Shown here piece by piece: positions 25,928-34,419 of a DNA stretch of 64,000 nucleotides; the first letter of the stretch is position 1, and the number at the start of each line of letters is the position of its first letter. The translations under genes and the position numbers were made by a program. The notes beneath the pieces were generated by a model that had not been told where the DNA came from, ran no database searches, and saw only the letters and a program-made list of their open reading frames with translations. Source of the DNA: a bacterium UBP4_UBA6127 (lineage in GTDB: Bacteria > UBP4 > UBA4092); the NCBI GenBank assembly GCA_002428325.1, contig DIVR01000065.1, forward strand, positions 58,866-122,865, read 5' to 3'.

Positions 25928-27280
25928 TTATCCCAGTAATGAAAGCAACTGGGCAGATGTAATCAGATAGATGGAAATGGTGCAAAGGTCGCTGCTGGTC
26001 AGAACAAAAGAACTGGAGGCTAAAGCAGGGTCGATATCCAGTGCTTTAAATATTAAAGGGATAGCTGTTCCCAGTAAAGTCGCCAGGGTAATGGATATTG
26101 TTACGGAAATCGCCAGGATTATCCCCACAATAATTGTCTGGGTCCAAAGATATGTAATGGTTCCAAGTAATAGGCCGCTCAGCAGGCCTAGTATCAGTCC
26201 TGTTAATAGTTCCTTGAATATCAATCCTCGTAATCGATTATTTTCCAGGAGCCCTGTAGCAATCCCTCGGATAATCAGGGTCGATGTCTGGGTAGCGACA
26301 GTTTCTGCCAGCCCTAATAATACCGGGATGAAAAGAGTTAATACAATGAGGACTCCCAGAAGCTGAGTATATTGGCTCAGGATCAGGGCATTCAGCAACC
26401 CTCCAATCAAACTGGCTCCCAGCCAGGGAAGCCGCAAGGGAATTATCTTGTGTAGGGGAGCCCCATGGAATTCCTGGGGAGATACTCGGCTAATATGGAA
26501 TAATTCAGCTTCTGTTTCCTGCTGGAGTTTCTGGGTGACATCATCACGGCTTACCATCCCTGCCAGTTTCCCGGCAAAATCCAGAACTGGCAGAGCCAGA
26601 TACCCTGTCTTCTCAAATATCTCTCGAACTTCCTGATAATCCATACTGGTTCGGGTAAATACTATACGAGTGTCCATAATATCCTGCACTCTTAACCCTG
26701 GATCGGAAGTTACCAGTTTCCTCAAAGAAACAACACCCTTTAAATGTTTATCTTTGTCAGTAACATAGAGATAAAAAACCATTTCCGCCTTAGCATTTCC
26801 CCTGATTTCTTCAAGGGCTTCTTTAAGGGTCTGTGTCTCTCTCAGGGATATGACATTGGGATTCATCAGGCTGCCGGTGGTATCCCCGGGATAGATACCC
26901 AGTTTACGGATGGTGGAAGCCTCGGCAACAGGCATTGTATTCAGGGTCTCAGCGGCTTCTTTGTTGGGAAGCAGCTGTAGAAGTATACGAGCATCATCAG
27001 GGTCGCAGGCTGCCAGGAGTTTTATTACATATTCTTTCGAGGCCCTATTCAAAAATGACTTTAATGGAATCCCAAGACGAAGTGATAATTTCATGATCCT
27101 CGCCGATTTTTCCAGTTCTATCAGTTCTAAAAATTGGCATTGAATGCCTGAAGAAAGTTTACTGAAAGCTCGGGTCAATTCAAATGTATTGGCATATTCC
27201 AGCCGATGTCTCAGTTCATCATATTTCTTCTGCTGGATATACTCCTCAATAATCTCTGCCAGCCGTTCGTAGGACCGCAT
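25928..27280 (-). CDS. mgtE: MgtE-type magnesium channel/transporter
   Basis: A 450-residue MgtE family protein: a helical N domain (about 1-130), a pair of CBS domains (about 135-255), a connecting helix, and a C-terminal membrane domain with about five helices (about 280-450). Conserved marks are PWLGASLIGGLLNA at the start of the membrane part and P/G-rich pore segments such as FIPVLLGLAETVATQTSTLIIRG (about 316-338). It admits Mg2+ and is gated by Mg2+ binding to the cytoplasmic domains. No riboswitch was recognised upstream. Confidence 0.93.
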   Translation of the reverse strand: MRSYERLAEIIEEYIQQKKYDELRHRLEYANTFELTRAFSKLSSGIQCQFLELIELEKSARIMKLSLRLGIPLKSFLNRASKEYVIKLLAACDPDDARILLQLLPNKEAAETLNTMPVAEASTIRKLGIYPGDTTGSLMNPNVISLRETQTLKEALEEIRGNAKAEMVFYLYVTDKDKHLKGVVSLRKLVTSDPGLRVQDIMDTRIVFTRTSMDYQEVREIFEKTGYLALPVLDFAGKLAGMVSRDDVTQKLQQETEAELFHISRVSPQEFHGAPLHKIIPLRLPWLGASLIGGLLNALILSQYTQLLGVLIVLTLFIPVLLGLAETVATQTSTLIIRGIATGLLENNRLRGLIFKELLTGLILGLLSGLLLGTITYLWTQTIIVGIILAISVTISITLATLLGTAIPLIFKALDIDPALASSSFVLTSSDLCTISIYLITSAQLLSLLG

Positions 27281-27436
27281 GGATCAGCCTCCTGATTTTT
27301 ATCCACTTAACTATTACACATTTTACCATTCCTGAAAGCCAGCTCCTATTTCTCCCGCTTTTCAGTTTTTCTTCCTCTTGATTCATTATCATTATGCCAG
27401 GCATTCCTGGAATATTAAAAATATTGATAGGGAAAG

Positions 27437-27465
27437 TTGTCAAATATATTATGCTATGTTATAAA
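27437..27465 (+). promoter_or_regulatory. Promoter of the YCF48-repeat gene pair
   Basis: TTGTCA (27437-27442), a 17-nt spacer and TATAAA (27460-27465), ending about 45 nt before the ATG at 27510. Confidence 0.6.
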
Positions 27466-27509
27466 GAAATAGCAAGACAGTTTTGTTGGTGAAAAGAGGG
27501 GACGGTAAA

Positions 27510-29588
27510 ATGAAAAATCCTATTTATGGCTTATTAAGGAGTTTACCGTATGTTGTCTGTTTTGTTTTATTTCAATTCAGTAACGGTCAGGTGAGTGAAC
27601 CTCTTCATAATCACAGTCTAGAGGCCTATACTCCTCCCAGCCTGAAAGCTCCTTTTGATGTATGTTTCCTGAATCAGAGTACTGGTTTTCTGGTGGGCGA
27701 TAATGGTTCAGCTTACCAAACCCAGGATGGGGGATTGAATTGGAGTGAGTATCAACCCTTATGGTTAGGAGATTCAGGATTCAGGTATCGCCGATTTTAT
27801 AAAAGGAGTCCAACTCACTGGCTGGTAGGGGGAACATCCCTAGTCCAATCAACCCAGGATGGGGGAAGCACCTGGCAGTCCTTCCTGTCCCCTCAAGATC
27901 CGTTTAACCCTGAGAATATCGACATCCATAATTTTGATATGGTGGAGGGTCTTACAGGTTATGCTGTTGGGGGACATGCCATGATCCTGAAAACACAGGA
28001 TGGTGGAATCCATTGGCAGAAAGAGAGCCAGGGGAAAGGAATACTCTCCGGAATCGAGAGTTTTAATGGGGAGAATCCAATCGCTGTAGGCTATTCTGCT
28101 TCTACCGAACGAATCATCAGCTATTATCAGTTCGGTCGGCTGATTAATGTTCACATGGCTTATGATACTTCCTATGGATTATGGGCGGATAGCGTTAATG
28201 GAGATTGGTCTATATCAACCTCATCTACATATCTGTTAAGTGATCTCAATTTTATCAATTCTACAACGGGATGGGCAGCTGGAACTGATAAGGGTTCCAA
28301 TACCCATTTCGTGCTGAAAACGATAAATGGAGGTGAGAATTGGAGCCGGTATCCTGTAGATAATTCCACTACCGATAATGATGCTTTTGATATGAAATTG
28401 CAATTTCTGGATTCAACTTATGGGTATGCCATCATAAAACACACTAATTTAATGTACAAAACTGTCAATGGCGGCATCAGCTGGACTTCCCTTAGCCTTC
28501 CCGAAAACTATCTGACCAATATGTATTTTATCGATAAGGATAATGGGTGGGTCGTGGGATATTACAACGTATCCAATGGCTATGTATTGAAAACTGAAGA
28601 CGGGGGCAGTAGTTGGAATTTTGTCTATCGGTCAGGAATCTATCATTCAAGTCTGGCTGAATCCATCATCTTCAATTCCCAGGGAATTGGATATCTGGGA
28701 ACCATTGATGCAAAGGGAATTTATGCTGTCTATCAAACTCTGGATAGTGGGACTACCTGGCATTATATGGGCAGTCCTTCAAAGAATCCCCATCAATTAG
28801 TCTCTTTGTCAGTCGATACCCTCTTTTTGTTAAGTGAAGAAGGCCTCCCCCAAGTCTCTGTAAATAATGGAAACACCTGGTCTGACCTTTCTTCCTGCCA
28901 AATAGAATATCCGGGAGATATGCAATTCTATGGTTCTCTAACCGGCTGGATTTGTGGGTATTATAACCTTTCCACCCCGCGGGATTTGTTGTATAAAACA
29001 ATGGATGGCGGGACCCATTGGTTTCTTGCTTATGAATCATCATCTCCCCGGAAACTAACGGCTCTCTTTTTCCGTGATTCTAAGCAAGGATGGATGGCTG
29101 GTTCTGCTGATACCACTATTCTGTCTACTCAAGATGGAGGGCTTAGTTGGAATTCTCAATATATCCCTACAGTAAATATCGGTAATCCTGATTATCGAGA
29201 TATTTGTTTTACTGATTCTGAAAATGGCTGGGTGGTGGATGGGTATGGAAACATCTTTAGAACTCAAAATGGTGGTAACACCTGGGGGTTACAATCAAGT
29301 CCGATTACGGCTGCCTGGAGAAAGATCTGTTTCCAGGATTCTACTACCGGCTGGATTCTGGGGGAGCAGGGCCAGATACTCTTTACCCAGGATGGTGGAA
29401 ATCTCTGGTATTTAGCCTCAACCAGCTTTAATTCCACTTTTAAAGACATCGCTTTTGGGCCTGAGGGTACTGGTTGGATAGCATCAGAATCCAGTGAATA
29501 TCCCTTATATCGATTAGTACCTGGTGAATTCCCTCAAGTGACAGGCCTTAAAAATAAAGACTGGGAGGTTTATGAAGATAATGAATAA
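27510..29588 (+). CDS. Secreted YCF48/BNR-repeat beta-propeller protein (copy 1)
   Basis: About 692 residues from ATG 27510 (MKNPIYGLLRS), which has GAGGGG upstream; the frame opens at TTG 27483. A signal peptide covers about the first 28 residues. The rest consists of about twelve repeats, each ending in a variant of K/QTxDGGxxW and followed by a GWxxG or GYAVG strand, the pattern of YCF48-like photosynthesis system II assembly proteins and BNR/sortilin propellers. In non-photosynthetic bacteria such proteins are surface or periplasmic; ligands are unknown. No C-terminal anchor or sorting signal was seen. Its end overlaps the next gene by 17 bp. Confidence 0.82.
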   Translation: MKNPIYGLLRSLPYVVCFVLFQFSNGQVSEPLHNHSLEAYTPPSLKAPFDVCFLNQSTGFLVGDNGSAYQTQDGGLNWSEYQPLWLGDSGFRYRRFYKRSPTHWLVGGTSLVQSTQDGGSTWQSFLSPQDPFNPENIDIHNFDMVEGLTGYAVGGHAMILKTQDGGIHWQKESQGKGILSGIESFNGENPIAVGYSASTERIISYYQFGRLINVHMAYDTSYGLWADSVNGDWSISTSSTYLLSDLNFINSTTGWAAGTDKGSNTHFVLKTINGGENWSRYPVDNSTTDNDAFDMKLQFLDSTYGYAIIKHTNLMYKTVNGGISWTSLSLPENYLTNMYFIDKDNGWVVGYYNVSNGYVLKTEDGGSSWNFVYRSGIYHSSLAESIIFNSQGIGYLGTIDAKGIYAVYQTLDSGTTWHYMGSPSKNPHQLVSLSVDTLFLLSEEGLPQVSVNNGNTWSDLSSCQIEYPGDMQFYGSLTGWICGYYNLSTPRDLLYKTMDGGTHWFLAYESSSPRKLTALFFRDSKQGWMAGSADTTILSTQDGGLSWNSQYIPTVNIGNPDYRDICFTDSENGWVVDGYGNIFRTQNGGNTWGLQSSPITAAWRKICFQDSTTGWILGEQGQILFTQDGGNLWYLASTSFNSTFKDIAFGPEGTGWIASESSEYPLYRLVPGEFPQVTGLKNKDWEVYEDNE

Positions 29589-31737
29589 GCTGATTGAAAT
29601 ATCCCATAGATATTATTGTTTCTACTTCTCAGTATGTTTAGGGTTGTCCATGTTTTTTTGCCAGTCTGATTCTGTCCATGCTCAGAATGCGCCCAATCCC
29701 TGGCAGCCTTATACAGTAACTGCCCCTATCCTGCCTCCCGTGGATATTTGTTTTTTTAACAATACCTTGGGATGGATTTTATGTGACTCAAAAGGATTTT
29801 ATGAAACCTTGGATGGAGGAATAACCTGGAATTTATATTCTATCGATACCAAGTACACTAGCCTGAAAACCTTCCGAGCTTTTGACGAGTCCCACTGGTT
29901 GATTGGAGGGAAAGGGGTCATCCTCCAAACCTCTGATGCGGGAAATACCTGGTCAGTTTATACCGGGGATATGGATATTTACCGATTGGATATTGTGGAT
30001 ACCCAGAAAGCGTATGCTTCCGGTAGTCCCGGTTTAATTCTTTATACAGAAGATGGGGGACAGAATTGGACCCAATGGTCCAAAGATACCGGAGTCTATT
30101 CAGGGATTGCTCATGGGCCGGCTAATAATCCTGTCGTTGTGGGATATGTGACTGATACCTGTGATGGAGAAGACTTTGAACCTGACCGGATTTTCTGGTA
30201 CACCTCCCCCGATGCCTGGGGTTATTATGCTAAGGGTTCGATGGGTAATATGAGCATTACCACCGCCCATTATAAAATCAGTGATGTGCAGTTTATTGAT
30301 TCTACGACTGGCTGGATGAGTGCCACCCTTTGCGATTATTATCCCTATTGGGCTTTCAATGGATGGATCAGTCTTTTTGTTGTGGCAGTCCCCAGTTTTA
30401 AATATCAATCTTTTTACTACTATACCCATTTCAATTACAAGACTGTGGATGGGGGGCAAACCTGGACTCCTTACCTGATTGGTGAAGAGACAACCAATAA
30501 TCTTATCCATAATGAAGTCCGGTTGAATTTCATTGATAAAAATAATGGGTATGCCTTGGTTCGTCATTCGGCTTATCTTTATCGAACGAATGATGGAGGA
30601 AGAAACTGGACCCCTGTGACAATACCTGCTAAGGCTGTCTGCCTCAATGATGTGAAATTTATAGATAACCAGAATGGATGGTTGATAGGTGTGGATAAAG
30701 CGGGTAATGGATTTGTCTGGAAAACTTCAGATGGAGGGACTTCCTGGACAGAAAAATTGGGAGGCCATCTTCCTTCTTATGTGGGTATCTATGATTTAAA
30801 TGTGGCTGGAAATGGGACCGTATATGCCCTCGCTAAATCCTCAGGCAATGCAGGGTATGTTTATGGGAAACCAGTTGATTTGCATGATTGGTATTGCTCC
30901 TTTTGGGATATGCAGATTAAAAAGTTGTTTTCAAAAGGGGAGGATGTTTCGGGTTTGCTGAATCAATATGATTACTGGGTATATACGGAAAATGATTGGC
31001 AGTCTTCTATTGAAATGAATCTCTGGGATGATGATTCCAATCGGTCTCAGGGGCTTTTCCTGAATTGGGATATGAGTTTCTATAATCGGGATACCGGCTG
31101 GGCCTGCAGTGGTATTTATCAAGTGGGGAATTATGTGGAGAGTATCCGAAAAACTGTGGATGGCGGAAATACCTGGAGTACTCTGACTTCATTTGAGAAT
31201 CTCAATTATCATCCTTATAAACTCTTTTTTGTTGATGATCAGAAGGGTTGGGTGTTGTGTGAATACCAACAGAAAATATTCCATACCCAGGATGGCGGAG
31301 AGTCCTGGCAGGAACAAAACACTTCGGGTTTAGGCAGCTCGGGGTATTTTAAAGATTTCTGGTTTAAGGATTCACTGAAGGGGTGGATTGTAACTTCTGA
31401 TGGGTATCTTTATCGGACTCAGGATGGAGGCGAAACCTGGGTAGCGGAAGGGACTCCGTATGGATTTGGATTAAAGAAAATCTGTTTTGCCGATTCAGAA
31501 TATGGTTATATCATTGGGGAAAATGGTAATTTGTTGGGCACCCTGGATGGAGGGGAATATTGGGTTTTATTGATTCCTTCCCAGGAAGGCAATATTGAGG
31601 ATATTGTCTTTAGTCCCGATGGTACGGGTTGGATGGCAATGAGTGATTCCAGTCAACTACTTTATTATCTACCTTCCAATAAGGCCCATTGGGATTATAC
31701 TTCAGTCCCGTCTAAGTTTTGGGAGTTATTGGATTAA
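29572..31737 (+). CDS. Secreted YCF48/BNR-repeat beta-propeller protein (copy 2)
   Basis: A 721-residue paralogue of the preceding protein, with a signal segment (hydrophobic to about residue 35, MFFCQSDSVHAQ). It carries about ten TxDGGxxW repeats with the same interspersed DSTTGWM / DNQNGW strands, plus an insertion of roughly 110 residues in the middle (about 430-540) that lacks the repeat and is rich in Trp, Tyr and Asp. The start is ATG 29572 or ATG 29581: GGGAGG lies 3 nt from the first and 12 nt from the second, so neither is ideal. Co-transcribed with copy 1. Confidence 0.8.
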   Translation: MKIMNKLIEISHRYYCFYFSVCLGLSMFFCQSDSVHAQNAPNPWQPYTVTAPILPPVDICFFNNTLGWILCDSKGFYETLDGGITWNLYSIDTKYTSLKTFRAFDESHWLIGGKGVILQTSDAGNTWSVYTGDMDIYRLDIVDTQKAYASGSPGLILYTEDGGQNWTQWSKDTGVYSGIAHGPANNPVVVGYVTDTCDGEDFEPDRIFWYTSPDAWGYYAKGSMGNMSITTAHYKISDVQFIDSTTGWMSATLCDYYPYWAFNGWISLFVVAVPSFKYQSFYYYTHFNYKTVDGGQTWTPYLIGEETTNNLIHNEVRLNFIDKNNGYALVRHSAYLYRTNDGGRNWTPVTIPAKAVCLNDVKFIDNQNGWLIGVDKAGNGFVWKTSDGGTSWTEKLGGHLPSYVGIYDLNVAGNGTVYALAKSSGNAGYVYGKPVDLHDWYCSFWDMQIKKLFSKGEDVSGLLNQYDYWVYTENDWQSSIEMNLWDDDSNRSQGLFLNWDMSFYNRDTGWACSGIYQVGNYVESIRKTVDGGNTWSTLTSFENLNYHPYKLFFVDDQKGWVLCEYQQKIFHTQDGGESWQEQNTSGLGSSGYFKDFWFKDSLKGWIVTSDGYLYRTQDGGETWVAEGTPYGFGLKKICFADSEYGYIIGENGNLLGTLDGGEYWVLLIPSQEGNIEDIVFSPDGTGWMAMSDSSQLLYYLPSNKAHWDYTSVPSKFWELLD

Positions 31738-31762
31738 CCGAAAGGCTGATTAATAACAAAAA

Positions 31763-31786
31763 AGGCCGAGCAGTTAAGCCAGGCCT
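31763..31786. terminator. Terminator between convergent gene pairs
   Basis: AGGCC (31763-31767) pairs with GGCCT (31782-31786) around a 14-nt loop, flanked by AAAAAA on the left and CTTTTTT on the right, so it can serve transcripts from both sides. The short stem makes it moderate. Confidence 0.55.
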
Positions 31787-31809
31787 CTTTTTATCTAAAT
31801 AAACTTTAA

Positions 31810-33009
31810 TTATCTCCAGGTAAGGGTGGGTATTTTAGCTCGGCTGAAGAAAGGTCCTTTCAAAAGAGCATCAACAACCGGACCGGGCTTATGTTGGGGA
31901 AATAATCCATGGTAAGCAAAGAAGGTTACTCCCTGAGCGCCGATAGCCCTGGCTGTTTCCACCTGCTCAATCGCCATCTCCGGGGTGGCCGCCCAGTTTT
32001 TTCCCACTCCAATTCCCGGGCAGACAAATCTTCCATGGGCATTTTGGATCTGTTCCTGATTCATTCTCCGAAACTTCAACAAATCATTGGTATAACTCAT
32101 CGGCATGATGATATCGATAGTCCCATTTTCAGACCATTGAGCCGCATTGGTATAATGGGCGCTGCTGGCCCTATCCCGATCGGCAATTACGGCGGAGCTT
32201 ACTTTGATTCCGGGTCTGGCGGCGGTTACGGACATATAGGTTTTACTGCATAATTCAGCAATCGAGTTTCTTCGGAATTGGCTCCATTCATCGGGGAATG
32301 TGTCCGGGGTTCCCTGGTAGAGTTCCTTAAATCGGGCCAAGCTGGCGGAGTCGTAAGAATAATCCCCAATCTCTCCGGGATACCGGATATAATCAAAATG
32401 GATCCCATCCACCGGATAATTCCTGGCCACTTCAGTATAGACATCTCGGATATAATCCTGGACCTCGGGATTGGATGGGCTTATGAATCGGTACCAATCT
32501 TTATTTTTTCCGGTAGGAATCATGATATTTCCTGATTTATCCCTCATAAACCAGTCTCGATGAGTATTCCAAAGTTGGGGGACATTTTCTGGAGGGTCTT
32601 GTTCACTTCCCCATCCCGGCATGGTATTGAGCCAGGCATGCAGTTCCACATGGTATTTCCGGGCTTCTTTAATGGCGCAATCCAGAGGGTCCCACCCAGG
32701 GTCTTTGCCAAGGTTGGAGACATCTTTTCCGTTGAGTTCCCAGGCCCAGGGTTCCAGTTCAGATTTATAGTATACGGTGCCATTTCCCCGTACTTGAAAT
32801 AATAATAAATTAAAATTATAGGCAGCGCAGTTCCTGACGATTTTAGTGATATCCTCAGGGGATTTATAATCTGACCGGGTAATCCAGATAGCCCTGATTT
32901 CCTGGTCGGGGGAAGGTCCTGGCTTAGCGGCTTCCTGGGCCATGGAAAAGGTCCCCAGTATCAGGGTGAATAATAAGCTGGTGGCTATTGTATAGCTATT
33001 CATAATCAA
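31810..33009 (-). CDS. Secreted GHL10-type glycoside hydrolase-like protein
   Basis: A 399-residue protein with a signal peptide (to about residue 26, GTFSMAQEA) and one domain of the glycosyl hydrolase-like 10 family (GHL10, PF02638; YngK-like). Family marks: EIRAIWITRSDY at the start of the barrel, LLFQVRGNGTVYYKS, DGIHFDYIRYPG (about 196-207) with acidic residues, and IIMPMSYTND. The barrel is related to alpha-amylase-like/GH10 folds; substrates of most members are unproven. It lies 8 bp after the cytoplasmic paralogue in one leftward operon, facing the two YCF48-type genes. Confidence 0.85.
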   Translation of the reverse strand: MIMNSYTIATSLLFTLILGTFSMAQEAAKPGPSPDQEIRAIWITRSDYKSPEDITKIVRNCAAYNFNLLLFQVRGNGTVYYKSELEPWAWELNGKDVSNLGKDPGWDPLDCAIKEARKYHVELHAWLNTMPGWGSEQDPPENVPQLWNTHRDWFMRDKSGNIMIPTGKNKDWYRFISPSNPEVQDYIRDVYTEVARNYPVDGIHFDYIRYPGEIGDYSYDSASLARFKELYQGTPDTFPDEWSQFRRNSIAELCSKTYMSVTAARPGIKVSSAVIADRDRASSAHYTNAAQWSENGTIDIIMPMSYTNDLLKFRRMNQEQIQNAHGRFVCPGIGVGKNWAATPEMAIEQVETARAIGAQGVTFFAYHGLFPQHKPGPVVDALLKGPFFSRAKIPTLTWR

Positions 33010-33017
33010 TCCTTTCC

Positions 33018-34073
33018 TTAGGAAATAAATTTTACAAATTTTTCAGCTCGGACGTTTGCTTTATGTTTTGGGAAGAGGCTGTCATAGGCAAAAATAGCGA
33101 TTCCATCGGCTTGCATGGATTGGGCCGTTTTCATCTGTTCCATAAAATAATCTGTCCCGGCTTTCTTTTCATCCCAGAGGACTCCAATGGCCGGATAGAC
33201 AGGAGTCTTTTCCCCATATTTCAGATGGAGGCTGTTCCAGAGCTTGAATAGTTTTGTGTCGGTGGTATAAGTCATGGGGGTGGCGAAATCCAGCAGGTCC
33301 TCTTTCATCCATTTCCAGGAATCCTGGTAAAACCGACTATAGCCATTATAATAGGAGTTCCAGGTGGCCGCTGATACCTGGCAATCTTTCCTAAGTTTTT
33401 TGGTTCCCTTAGAAATCCTTCGAACCAAATCGGTGACGGCCTCCCGTTTCCATTGGCTCCAAAGTTCAGGGGCTTCCAGGGGATGCAGGTGATATTGGGT
33501 TTTGAATGATTTGATGCTGGCAGGGTCCAGGGAGTATTCTCCCAAATCATTGTAATATCGGACATAATCTAAATGAATCCCATCGACAGGATAATCTTTA
33601 ACAACCTGTAGGAAGACTTTTTCCAAGTAATCCCTGACAGCCGGCACCCCGGGGCAAAGAGTAACATATTCATCTGTTAATGGCTGAGGATTCCCTCCTT
33701 CATTCAAACCAAACCAGTTCTTGTGGGCAGTATAAAGCTGTTTAGCCTCTGGTGGTGGGGGTGTCTTTCCTCTCCAGCCGGGATATACATTCAGGTAAGC
33801 ATGGAGTTCCATGTCAGTTTCACTGGCTGCTTTAATAGCCGTCTCTAAAGGGTCCCAGCCTGAGTCTTTACCCAGGGTGGAAGAGTCTTTTCCAGAGAGT
33901 TCCCAGGCCCAGGGTTCATATTTGGATTTATAATAAGCAGTCCCATTTCCCCTGACTTGGAATAATACGGTGTTAATGCCATATTCCGAGCAGTTTTGAA
34001 TGATTTTCTTCACATCACCGGGTTTTTTATAATCCCATCGGGTTACCCAGATGATTCTTCTTTTGAACCTCAT
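33018..34073 (-). CDS. GHL10-type glycoside hydrolase-like protein without signal peptide
   Basis: A 351-residue paralogue of the preceding entry. Matching blocks are RRIIWVTRWDYKKP, TVLFQVRGNGTAYYKS, WAWELSGKDSSTLGKD, DGIHLDYVRYYND and FATPMTYTTD. It begins directly with the catalytic barrel (MRFKRRIIW), so it has no export signal. The start is supported by AAAGGAGAG. A TATAAT on the minus strand (34124-34129) may be the -10 of the operon. Both genes encode the same fold but are apparently sent to different compartments. Confidence 0.83.
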   Translation of the reverse strand: MRFKRRIIWVTRWDYKKPGDVKKIIQNCSEYGINTVLFQVRGNGTAYYKSKYEPWAWELSGKDSSTLGKDSGWDPLETAIKAASETDMELHAYLNVYPGWRGKTPPPPEAKQLYTAHKNWFGLNEGGNPQPLTDEYVTLCPGVPAVRDYLEKVFLQVVKDYPVDGIHLDYVRYYNDLGEYSLDPASIKSFKTQYHLHPLEAPELWSQWKREAVTDLVRRISKGTKKLRKDCQVSAATWNSYYNGYSRFYQDSWKWMKEDLLDFATPMTYTTDTKLFKLWNSLHLKYGEKTPVYPAIGVLWDEKKAGTDYFMEQMKTAQSMQADGIAIFAYDSLFPKHKANVRAEKFVKFIS

Positions 34074-34170
34074 TCTGTTCTCTCCTTTGGATAATATTAG
34101 TAAAACATTACCGATAAATGCTGATTATACCCTAGAAACCGACTAATTTGTCTGAAAGGTAAAATTCTTT

Positions 34171-34199
34171 TTGACCTGTCTCCTGAATTCCTATAAAAT
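34171..34199 (+). promoter_or_regulatory. Promoter of tRNA-Glu
   Basis: TTGACC (34171-34176), 17-nt spacer, TAAAAT (34194-34199). The expected start near 34206 lies 18 nt before the tRNA. Confidence 0.6.
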
Positions 34200-34223
34200 T
34201 TAAAGATATCTCTATTTATTGCT

Positions 34224-34298
34224 GGCCCTATCGTCTAACGGTTAGGACGCTAGATTCTCAATCTAGTAATACGGGTTCGATTCCCGTTGGGGCTACCA
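34224..34298 (+). tRNA. tRNA-Glu (CTC anticodon)
   Basis: A 75-nt cloverleaf with encoded CCA. The anticodon stem CTAGA/TCTAG encloses loop TTCTCAA, giving anticodon CTC, which reads GAG. The T arm is ACGGG-TTCGATT-CCCGT, and the D arm contains TCTAACGGTTAGGAC as in glutamate tRNAs. The acceptor GGCCCTA pairs with TGGGGCT, making a G1-U72 wobble as the terminal pair. It is transcribed alone. Confidence 0.93.
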
Positions 34299-34315
34299 GT
34301 TTTCACCCTTTGGCC

Positions 34316-34339
34316 TTCTTTTGACAGCTGTCAAAAGAA
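34316..34339. repeat. 24-bp perfect palindrome TTCTTTTGACAG/CTGTCAAAAGAA
   Basis: A perfect palindrome without loop, sharing the arms TTTTGACA-NN-TGTCAAAA with a second site at 46252-46271. It lies just after tRNA-Glu and before the terminator of a convergent gene. The symmetric form, with a -35-like TTGACA on both strands, resembles a dimeric repressor operator. What binds is unknown. Confidence 0.6.
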
Positions 34340-34364
34340 TAGCCCCTGCAGTATGAGATAAAAA

Positions 34365-34391
34365 AAGGCACTGATTATAAATCAGCGCCTT
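34365..34391 (-). terminator. Rho-independent terminator of the nitronate monooxygenase-like gene
   Basis: A 12-bp stem with one mismatch, AAGGCACTGATT (34365-34376) / AATCAGCGCCTT (34380-34391), 3-nt loop, followed leftward by a run of seven T. Confidence 0.85.
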
Positions 34392-34419
34392 ATCAGTAAA
34401 ACTGTTTATTCTATTTGGC

